Shown: positions 1-6,300 of the stretch, piece after piece
Layout: every line of letters starts with the position of its first letter
Numbering within the stretch: position 1 is the first letter of the stretch
Origin: Thermoplasmata archaeon
GTDB lineage: Archaea; Thermoplasmatota; DTKX01; GCA-020343715
NCBI GenBank assembly: GCA_020343715.1
Contig: CP070808.1
Coordinates: 150,956-158,439, forward strand
Direction: 5' to 3'
Length of the DNA stretch: 7,484 bases
Program-made: the position numbers and the translations under genes
Notes under the pieces: generated by a model
The model's input: only the letters and a program-made list of their open reading frames with translations
Told to the model about the DNA's origin: nothing
The model's database searches: none

Positions 1-595
1 CCATGACTCGCATGAAGGTCTCCAAGAAGAGGCCATCGGACCTCCGCAGGAGGTTCGCCTTGTGTACACAGGTCACCCGGCGGCGGTCCCTCTCCACCGC
101 CAGCCTCGCGGCGGCGCGCACCAGGCGCTCCGTCCCTGCCTCGGTGACCAGGCGTTCCGCCATCACGCCCCCCTCCACCTCGTGCTCCCTCCTCACGTAG
201 AGCCCCTCGGTGTTCTCCCTGACGATTACCACGTCCAGGGCGGGGACCTCCCCGTCGTGGTGGGGGCCGATGCGGGAGAGCCACGGAAGCAGGGGGCGCG
301 CGGGTCTGATGTTGGCGTACAGGTCCAGCTCCCGTCGCAGGGTCAGCAGTGGGGACCGGTACCCCTCGGTCCCGGGTGGCGGCGAGGTCACCGCCCCGAA
401 GAGGATGGCGTCGGCCCCCCGGGCGATGTCCACCGTCTCGTCGGTTATGGCGTCTCCCCTCTCGGCGTAGCCCGCCATTCCCACGGGTTCCATGACCAGG
501 TCCAGGTCCAGTCCCAGGGCTTCGACCACGTGGAGCGTGGCCTCCACGACCTCGGGCCCGATGCCGTCGCCCGCACAGACCAGGACCCTCGCCAT
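1..595 (-). CDS. Isopropylmalate/homoisocitrate/isocitrate dehydrogenase family protein, C-terminus missing
   Basis: NAD(P)-dependent beta-decarboxylating dehydrogenase, cytoplasmic. The first 198 codons are present and the rest lies beyond the left edge. Translation starts at ATG 595, seven bases after a strong GGGAGGT site. The N-terminus has the nucleotide-fold start GDGIGPEV (9-16). Substrate-site residues fall where the family predicts: R87 and R97 in LRRELDLYANIRP, R126 and Y133 in IVRENTEGLY, and catalytic K179 in VHKAN. These correspond, with an offset of 6-7, to R94, R104, R132, Y139 and K185 of Thermus LeuB. The metal-binding aspartates would be off the edge. The segment before R87 (GYRSPLLT) resembles archaeal 3-isopropylmalate dehydrogenases and methanogen AksF more than the classical isocitrate enzyme, but substrate choice (leucine, 2-oxosuberate/lysine-type, or TCA pathway) cannot be settled here. 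It is second in an operon with pyrH, 19 nt downstream. Family assignment is firm; exact substrate is not. Confidence 0.93.
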   Translation of the reverse strand, partial: MARVLVCAGDGIGPEVVEATLHVVEALGLDLDLVMEPVGMAGYAERGDAITDETVDIARGADAILFGAVTSPPPGTEGYRSPLLTLRRELDLYANIRPARPLLPWLSRIGPHHDGEVPALDVVIVRENTEGLYVRREHEVEGGVMAERLVTEAGTERLVRAAARLAVERDRRRVTCVHKANLLRRSDGLFLETFMRVM

Positions 596-602
596 CGCCC
601 GT

Positions 603-609
603 ACCTCCC
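603..609 (-). promoter_or_regulatory. Shine-Dalgarno site of the dehydrogenase gene
   Basis: Read on the minus strand this is GGGAGGT, seven bases before ATG 595. It sits in the 19-nt gap after the pyrH stop. It fixes the start and implies translation as an internal gene of a pyrH-led operon. Confidence 0.75.
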
Positions 610-614
610 GAGAA

Positions 615-1313
615 TCAGTCCCCTGGGGTGACCACGGTGCCCACGAAGTCCTCACCCTCCAGGGCGGCGGTGACCTGGGTCAGGTTCCGCCCGTCCAGCA
701 CCTTCGTTGGGATGGCCGCCCTGTGGATGATCCCCGCGGCCACGGGGTCGACCACGGTGTTGGAGCCTGCCTTGTAGGCGCCCCCGCTGACTATCTCCAG
801 GAGACGGCCCGTGGTGATCTCGGGGAGGCGCATCGCGTCAGGGTCCTTCCGGGGGTCGGCAGTGTACACCCCGTCCACGTTGGTCAGCACCAGCATCTCC
901 TCCGCCCCGGACCTCTCGGCTAGCATGGCGCTCACGGCGTCTGTGGTCTGGCCCGGGTGGGTCCCGCCCATTACCACGATGCCGTTCGAGTCGGCCGCCT
1001 CCATCGCCTCGTCAAGGGTGATTGGGACCCCCTCGTAGACGCCCTCCTGGAGGGCGGAGATGAGCAGGCGGGCGTTCATGCGAGTGGCGTCGATGCCCAC
1101 CAGGTCCAGGTAGGTCTCGTCGGCGCCCAGCTCCCGGCACGCCTCTATGTACCTGCGGGCGGTGTGGCCACCACCCACCACGACCAGGAGGTCCCGGGCA
1201 TTCGCGTAGTGGCTCAAGACGTCCGCCAGCTGGCTGAGGAACATCTTGTCGATGTGCTCGGGCGCGACTATTGAGCCGCCCGTGTTGATCGCAACCCTGG
1301 GTCGTCTGGCCAT
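615..1313 (-). CDS. pyrH: Uridylate kinase (UMP kinase), archaeal type
   Basis: Phosphorylates UMP to UDP with ATP in cytoplasmic pyrimidine synthesis; amino-acid-kinase fold. With the start at ATG 1313 the protein has 232 residues, about the usual archaeal length. Visible family motifs are the N-terminal INTGGS (9-14), VVVGGGHTARRYI (44-56), LVGIDATRMNARLLI (71-85), VMGGTHPGQTTDAV (114-127, nucleotide/UMP-site loop), TNVDGVYTADPRKDPDA (144-160) and VVDPVAAGII (187-196). An in-frame GTG at 1337 would add eight residues. I prefer ATG 1313 because GGTGAG precedes it by four bases and because family N-termini begin only a few residues before the GGS loop. First gene of an operon with the dehydrogenase downstream, divergent from the release factor gene. 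Confidence 0.95.
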   Translation of the reverse strand: MARRPRVAINTGGSIVAPEHIDKMFLSQLADVLSHYANARDLLVVVGGGHTARRYIEACRELGADETYLDLVGIDATRMNARLLISALQEGVYEGVPITLDEAMEAADSNGIVVMGGTHPGQTTDAVSAMLAERSGAEEMLVLTNVDGVYTADPRKDPDAMRLPEITTGRLLEIVSGGAYKAGSNTVVDPVAAGIIHRAAIPTKVLDGRNLTQVTAALEGEDFVGTVVTPGD

Positions 1314-1345
1314 CCCGCTCACCGCAAGCTTAATCACTGGCTCCC

Positions 1346-1353
1346 CTTTTATG
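1346..1353. promoter_or_regulatory. Shared TATA-like element between pyrH and the release factor gene
   Basis: The only A/T-rich patch in the 59-nt gap between the divergent genes reads CTTTTATG on the plus strand and CATAAAAG on the minus strand. Its centre is about 23 nt before the release factor ATG (1373), which suits a leaderless or near-leaderless transcript. It is about 37 nt before the pyrH ATG (1313), which would give a leader of about 10 nt containing GGTGAG. Assigned from position and composition only. Confidence 0.5.
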
Positions 1354-1372
1354 GGTTTCGAGAGGGCCCGAG

Positions 1373-2611
1373 ATGGTCGAAGACGAGCAGATGGCCAGGT
1401 ACGAGTTCAGGAAGCTGCTCAAGCAGCTTCAGCAGATCAAGGGTAGGGGAACCGAGTTGGTGACGGTGTACATCCCTCCTGACAAGTCGATACCCGAGAC
1501 CACGGCCTACCTGCGGAACGAATATGCCCAGAGCCAGAACATCAAGTCCCGGGTGACCCGGAAGAACGTGATGTGGGCCATCGAGTCCCTGCTCAACCGC
1601 CTCAAGATGTACAAGAGACCCCCCGACAATGGCCTCGCCATGTTCGTGGGGCATATGGACGTGGGCAAGGACGTGGCGGTGCCCGTCTCGTACGTCCTCG
1701 AGCCCCCCTCCCCCGTGCGGGTGTCCGCCTACCGGTGCGACAACCAGTTCTGGCTCGAACCCCTCGAGGACCTGCTGGTGGAGCATGACCTGTACGGCCT
1801 CATCGTCATAGACCGGTCCGAGGCCACCCTGGGATGGCTCCGGGGCAAGCACGTGGAGACCATCTCGAACATCCAGTCCCTGGTGCCCTCCAAGCACGGT
1901 CGCGGTGGCCAATCCCAGCGAAGGTTCGAGCGCCTCATCGAGGGTGCTGCCCACGAGTTCTTCAAGAAGGTGGGCGACATCGCCAACGAGGAGTTCGTGG
2001 GCGTCGAGGCCCTGAGCGGTCTCCTCATCGGCGGTCCGGGCTACACCAAGAACGTTTTCGCCGAGAAGGACTACCTGCACCACGAGCTGAAGAAGAAGAT
2101 AGTGGAGATCCTGGACACCTCCTACACCGACGAGTCGGGCCTGAGGGAGCTGCTCAACAAGGCCCAGGAGGTCATGTCCGAGCTGGACCTGATGAAGGAG
2201 AAGGGTGTGATGCAGGACTTCTTCGCCGAGATAAGGAAGCCCGACGGGGGGCTCTCAGCCTACGGCGAGGGGATGGTCCGCACTGCCCTGGAGATGGGGG
2301 CCGTGGACCGGCTGCTCATCTCGGAGAAGTACGGTAAGGACCGGCTGAGCCTGTCATGCAACAGCTGCGGGAAGGCGGTGGAACGGTCCGTCGAGGAGGG
2401 CAAGGACGAGGCGGACATGGACTTCACGTGCCCCGACTGTGGCTCGACGATGGAGCTGGTGGGGAGGAAGGACATGATCCAGGAGCTTAACGAGCTGGCG
2501 TCCCAGTTCAGCTCCGATGTCGTGCTGGTCTCCACCGACTCCGAGGAGGGCTCCATCCTGGTCCAGGCCTTCGGCGGCATCGCCGCCATCCTAAGGTACC
2601 GCATCAACTAG
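1373..2611 (+). CDS. prf1: Archaeal peptide chain release factor 1 (aRF1)
   Basis: Recognises all three stop codons in the ribosomal A site and triggers peptide release. The 412-residue length is normal for aRF1. Domain 1 carries the stop-codon-reading NIKS motif (56-59) and the YxCxxxF motif as YRCDNQF (120-126). Domain 2 carries GGQ (178-180), whose glutamine acts at the peptidyl-transferase centre, in the basic context KHGRGGQSQRRF. Domain 3 contains a CxxC pair at C329/C332 and another at C353/C356, consistent with the zinc-binding insertion found in many archaeal aRF1 proteins. The start at ATG 1373 lies right behind a TATA-like element with no convincing Shine-Dalgarno site, so translation may be leaderless; M7 is an alternative start. 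The stop codon is TAG. The gene converges on the HD-domain gene with four bases between stops. Confidence 0.97.
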   Translation: MVEDEQMARYEFRKLLKQLQQIKGRGTELVTVYIPPDKSIPETTAYLRNEYAQSQNIKSRVTRKNVMWAIESLLNRLKMYKRPPDNGLAMFVGHMDVGKDVAVPVSYVLEPPSPVRVSAYRCDNQFWLEPLEDLLVEHDLYGLIVIDRSEATLGWLRGKHVETISNIQSLVPSKHGRGGQSQRRFERLIEGAAHEFFKKVGDIANEEFVGVEALSGLLIGGPGYTKNVFAEKDYLHHELKKKIVEILDTSYTDESGLRELLNKAQEVMSELDLMKEKGVMQDFFAEIRKPDGGLSAYGEGMVRTALEMGAVDRLLISEKYGKDRLSLSCNSCGKAVERSVEEGKDEADMDFTCPDCGSTMELVGRKDMIQELNELASQFSSDVVLVSTDSEEGSILVQAFGGIAAILRYRIN

Positions 2612-2615
2612 CGGC

Positions 2616-3164
2616 TCACTTGGGCGTCGGTGCCGCACCGCCCCTGCCCAGACGCGCCTTGGTTATCTCGAAGTCAGTCATGTCCGAGTGATGGATCAGT
2701 ATGGCCTCGGGGGTGCGGGTCACCATGTTGCCCTCCCCCGCGTGAGCGGCTATTATGTGCACGATGGCCAGCGGGAGGCCCAGCTCCTGGGCCAAGGCCG
2801 CCCCGGACACAGGGTGCCGCAGCCGCTTGCCCATCTCGGACTTGACCACCGTGCCGTCGGGAGCGGGCTGGTACTCCAGCACCTTGCCCACGTCGTGGAG
2901 TATCGCCCCGGCGATGACGGTGTCCATGTCCAGGTCACCCCTGGCCTTGGCCGCCGCCATGGCGGCCTTCGTCACCCTGCCAGTGTGCTCTATTAGGGTG
3001 TCGTCCAGGTCCTCGATGAGAAGGGTAAACGGGATACCTGCCAGGTCGTCGAAGGCCGACCGCTCTAGGGCCACATCCCATACGCGGGCCACCATCTCAC
3101 GCAACCCGTGGTCTCCGATCCGATCTATCTCAGGTATAAGTCCGTAGATGTCCGAGTCACCCAT
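2616..3164 (-). CDS. HD-domain phosphohydrolase
   Basis: Member of the metal-dependent HD phosphohydrolase superfamily, probably acting on a nucleotide or other phosphate ester; the substrate is unknown. With the start at ATG 3164 it has 182 residues. Candidate metal ligands are H60 (in IEHTGRV), the HD pair H90-D91 followed by K94 (ILHDVGK, an HDIG-like motif), H117 (RHPVSGA), H141 (AHAGEG) and H158/H159 (IHHSDMTDFE, with D161 and D164). The frame stays open upstream to an ATG at 3248. The extra 28 residues look unlike a domain start and overlap an inverted-repeat cluster, whereas a GGTGG lies five bases before ATG 3164 and the sequence then runs into GLIPEIDRIGDHGLRE, which I take as the true N-terminus. 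No signal peptide or membrane segment. Divergent from the large surface-protein gene and convergent with aRF1. I see no good TATA box for it. Confidence 0.85.
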   Translation of the reverse strand: MGDSDIYGLIPEIDRIGDHGLREMVARVWDVALERSAFDDLAGIPFTLLIEDLDDTLIEHTGRVTKAAMAAAKARGDLDMDTVIAGAILHDVGKVLEYQPAPDGTVVKSEMGKRLRHPVSGAALAQELGLPLAIVHIIAAHAGEGNMVTRTPEAILIHHSDMTDFEITKARLGRGGAAPTPK

Positions 3165-3215
3165 CTGACCCACCAGGAGGGGTGATTCGCACCAGGGTAG
3201 ATGAACTCTTGGGCT

Positions 3216-3227
3216 TGCCAGCTGGCA
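3216..3227. repeat. 12-bp perfect palindrome
   Basis: TGCCAGCTGGCA is identical to its reverse complement. It overlaps the next inverted repeat by five bases (TGGCA shared), lies about 52 nt upstream of the HD-gene ATG, and could be a dimeric regulator site. Confidence 0.6.
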
Positions 3228-3247
3228 TGTCAATCCAAGACATGCCA
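3223..3247. repeat. 9-bp perfect inverted repeat with 7-nt spacer
   Basis: TGGCATGTC (3223-3231) and GACATGCCA (3239-3247) are exact reverse complements separated by seven bases. A further ATGTC half-site follows at 3252-3256, giving alternating ATGTC/GACAT/ATGTC elements. Size and symmetry suit an operator for a dimeric repressor, or a hairpin in the HD gene leader. No T-run follows on either strand, so a simple terminator is unlikely. Confidence 0.6.
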
Positions 3248-3268
3248 TTTGATGTCACGCGGCCAGGG

Positions 3269-3301
3269 TGGTCGTGTTGGCGGTGAAAACGACCATTTCA
3301 C
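3269..3301. repeat. Two overlapping inverted repeats
   Basis: TGGTCGT (3269-3275) pairs with ACGACCA (3289-3295), and GTGAAA (3283-3288) pairs with TTTCAC (3296-3301) across a 7-nt spacer. They share sequence, so only one hairpin can form at a time. The pair lies just upstream of the surface-gene TATA box, where a regulator could bind. Repeats this short could arise by chance. Confidence 0.35.
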
Positions 3302-3318
3302 GTTCAACCATATCGATA

Positions 3319-3328
3319 CTTTTATATT
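3319..3328 (+). promoter_or_regulatory. TATA box of the surface-protein gene
   Basis: CTTTTATATT is a good archaeal TATA box in the most A/T-rich stretch of the intergenic region. Its centre is about 39 nt before ATG 3363, predicting transcription start near 3349 and a leader of about 13 nt. On the minus strand it also reads as TATAAAAG, but it is too far from the HD gene (over 150 nt) to be its obvious proximal promoter. Confidence 0.65.
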
Positions 3329-3347
3329 CAGACCCGCCTTACGGGAC

Positions 3348-3354
3348 AGGTGGT
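3348..3354 (+). promoter_or_regulatory. Shine-Dalgarno site of the surface-protein gene
   Basis: AGGTGGT, eight bases before ATG 3363, matches the archaeal AGGTGAT-type site with one mismatch. It supports the start that gives an intact signal peptide. Confidence 0.6.
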
Positions 3355-3362
3355 CTGATAGC

Positions 3363-6300
3363 ATGGGCAAGAAGGGTCTTAGAGTAATACTTCTAGCTCT
3401 CGCGAGTTTCTTCCTACTGGCAGTGATACTGGCCCTGTCATCAGGGGCGGAAGCATCCAACGAGGCTACCATCACCGGCTCCCAACCGCCGTTCATCGGC
3501 CCTTGGTACATCACCGAGAACCCCACGATGATAACCGACGGCGAACTGAACCTCTCGATGGATGTGTACGTAACCAAGGGCGTGGAGCTGACCATCTCCA
3601 ACGTGACTCTGAACATAGTCCGCGACCCGGGGGTGTTCCATCAGTACTCGTTCAACGTGATGGCTGGATCCACGTGCACTGTATCCCTGAGCACCCTGAT
3701 CCTGGACGTGTTCACCGCCGAGAGCCAGGCATCATTGAACTTCGAGGCCGACACGGTGGTCAAGACCACTGGCCTGTTCTACGGGACGTGCAACTCCTTC
3801 TTCGCCGAGGACACGGTGTTCGAGAACAAGGCCCCAGGCGTCGGGACCGACGAGAAGGGTATGGACGCGGTCTTCATCGCCGACGGCAAGGTGAACTCCG
3901 AGTTCCTGCGGGTCACCATCAAGAACGAGGCCAGCGATGCGGGCCTGACCAGCCCTGGCATCGATGGCAAGTCCGGCGGCATGGCCATCTTCATCTCCAA
4001 CATCACCACGTGGATAGACTGCTCCATAGAGAACATGGCAGGCAACTCCCGCGGCGGCGGCCTCGGCCTGACGGGGTCCAGCGGAGGCAGTGGAGGCCTG
4101 GGCGCCGACGTCGTCGTCCGCATGTCCGCCTCGTACCTGGAGAACGTGATGATCGACACGATAGCTTCCAACGGGGGCATCGGTGCGCGTGGCTCGCGGA
4201 ACACCGCAGGCAATGGCGGCCACGGCGGGGACGGCGCCGACGGCGGCAACGTCCACTTCTCCTTAGACAGCCCCTCCATCATGGAGCTTTACAATGTCAC
4301 GATCTACGCCAAGTCCGGCGACGGCGGCTCCGGCGGCAACGGCGGCGAGGCCATCGACGGCGACGGCGGCACCGCTGGCACGGGGGCCCACGCCGGCTTC
4401 TGCAACGTCGAGATCTCCTGCATCGATGACATCATAATCGAGGAGTCCTCCATCACCGCCCAGGGCGGCGAGGGCGGCTATGGCGGCGACTACGGCCGCC
4501 ACGAGGGCGGCACCGGCAGCTTCGGGATACCCCGACCCGGTGGTAACGGCGGTGAGGCCACCGTCGAGGTCCTCGGACAGGTCAGCCTCTTCCTGGAGGA
4601 CCTAAAGGTCGAGTCCCGCGGCGGTCACGGACTGGACGGCGGCGGCGGCTACGACCAGGGCGACACCGGCGGCGACGGTGCCGAGGGCAGGATCATCATC
4701 CACGCTGAGGCCAGCATAGAGAGCAGCGGCGTCGACCTGACGGCCGTGGGAGGCAGCGGAGGTCCCGGCGGCCCCGCGTTCTCCGACATCCGCGGCAACG
4801 GCGGCGACGGCGGCGACTCCATGGTGGAGTTCACCGGCCTGCTAGAGATGTACATGGACGCCTTCTCCATCTACGTGACCGAAGGCCAGGGCGGCATCGG
4901 CAGCAAGACCATCTACGACGGCCTACCGGGCATCCCCACCCTGGACCTGGACACCGAGCTCCTGGACGCCAGGGAGGGCACCTTCAACATGCCCCTGGAC
5001 GACCTGCACGGTAGCGCCCGCGGTACCCTTTACAACGTTCACTTCGACATGGAGTTCGGCATCCACGTGCTGCCCATCGAGGACGCCATCGTTTGGGAGG
5101 TGTTCTCGGTGAGGGTCCTGGTCGTCGACGACCCCGACCCGTCCAAGGCGACGCCCCTGGAGGGCTACGAGGTCTCCGTGTTCCACATCGAGACGGGCGC
5201 CTTAGTCACCCAGAGCACCACCGACGACCACGGTCTGTGCTACTTCGACCTGGAGGCCTTCGAGTACACCTCGCTGGCGGTCAACTACCTGGGCTCTTAC
5301 CACTTCATCGCGTCGACCCCTGACCGCAAGACCACCAAGAAGGTGCGGGGCGAGATCCAGGGGCAGACCACTATCACCATCTCCATCCAAGAGAACGTGA
5401 AGACCCCCATCATCGAGATCGAGAACCCCGTGGATGGGACCAACTACCCCTTCAACAAGGAGGACGCGCGAGTGATGGAGGTGACCGGCTTCGTCACCGA
5501 CGACGACGGGAGTCCCATCATCGCCATGTTCGTCCACCTGCATCCCGAGCGGGACGACCCCAACGCGTGGCCCGAGAACAAGCTGGGCCTAAGCCCGGTC
5601 CCCCTGGAGGACCTGACGGACCAGGAGATCCGGTGGGGCAAGTACTTCCCGCCCGACGAGCACAGCAACAAGTGGCGGTTCTTCTACCGCTTCGAGATCA
5701 TCGGGGGCGACGTGCTCTACGAGAGCGATGCCTACACCTTCGCGGTGACCGCCAACGACGGCGTCCACATCGCCAGGCATTCCGTCTCCATCGACGTCCA
5801 GATCGAGCCAGAGAAGGAACCCCCTAAGATGAGGGTGTACGCGTCGGTCAACCCCGGCGTTCAGGCCCTGGACCTGGTGGAGTTCAACGGCACCGTCCTG
5901 AACACGGAGGAGCTGATGACCAATGGCGTGGAGGTCAAGTACTACGCCTGGGACTTCGAGTCCGACGGCGTCCTCGACTACTACAGCACCGAGAACGCCG
6001 CCACCTTCCACATCTACGAGGACGAGGGGTCCAAGGTCACCAAAAGAGCCACCCTCAAGATCGAGGACAGCCTGGGCCGCCACATCAACATCACCAGGGA
6101 GATCACTGTGGAACGCCCTCCAGAACCACCGGCGCCGAACCCTCTCATCGAGTACCTCCCTTGGATCATCATGATCTTCCTTGTCGTGCTGGTCGTCGTG
6201 GGCGTCCTGTCCGTCCGGTCCCGCCGGATGCAGGCAGCCGCTGCCGACGAGGAGCGCAAGCGCATCGAGGAGGCCATGGCCAACATCCACGAGTGTCCCC

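Larger units (their letters stand above)
3165..3362. other. Divergent intergenic region with inverted repeats
   Basis: These 198 bases separate the HD-domain gene from the surface-protein gene. They are visibly more A/T-rich toward the right than the flanking genes. They hold, left to right, the HD gene start region, two overlapping palindromic structures (3216-3247), two mutually exclusive inverted repeats (3269-3301), the 8-bp palindrome TATCGATA (3311-3318), a TATA box and a Shine-Dalgarno site. No convincing small gene is seen. Confidence 0.7.

Noticed and set aside
62..631. Plus-strand 189-codon frame at the left edge
   Set aside because: Opposite the dehydrogenase, whose catalytic motifs are intact on the minus strand.
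1349..2083. Minus-strand 244-codon frame opposite aRF1
   Set aside because: Antisense to well-conserved release-factor motifs; low-complexity Leu/Gly/His composition and no recognisable domain.
3223..3247. Inverted repeat as a transcription terminator
   Set aside because: It lies between divergent gene starts, not after a gene, and has no adjacent T-run.
3165..3248. N-terminal extension of the HD protein to ATG 3248
   Set aside because: The 28 extra residues look unlike a domain, are not a clear signal peptide, and are encoded across the palindrome cluster; ATG 3164 has a nearby GGTGG and a family-like N-terminus.
3503..4429. Plus-strand 308-codon open frame inside the surface gene
   Set aside because: Arg/Gly/His-rich translation typical of an out-of-frame read of GC-rich DNA; the signal-peptide frame continues unbroken through it.
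3981..4922. Possible CRISPR or DNA satellite in the GGC-rich stretch
   Set aside because: Repeats are at protein level with variable spacing and no constant DNA repeat or unique spacers.
5589..6290. Minus-strand 233-codon frame opposite the PKD and membrane region
   Set aside because: Asp/Val/Leu-rich shadow of the surface gene with no ribosome site or domain.
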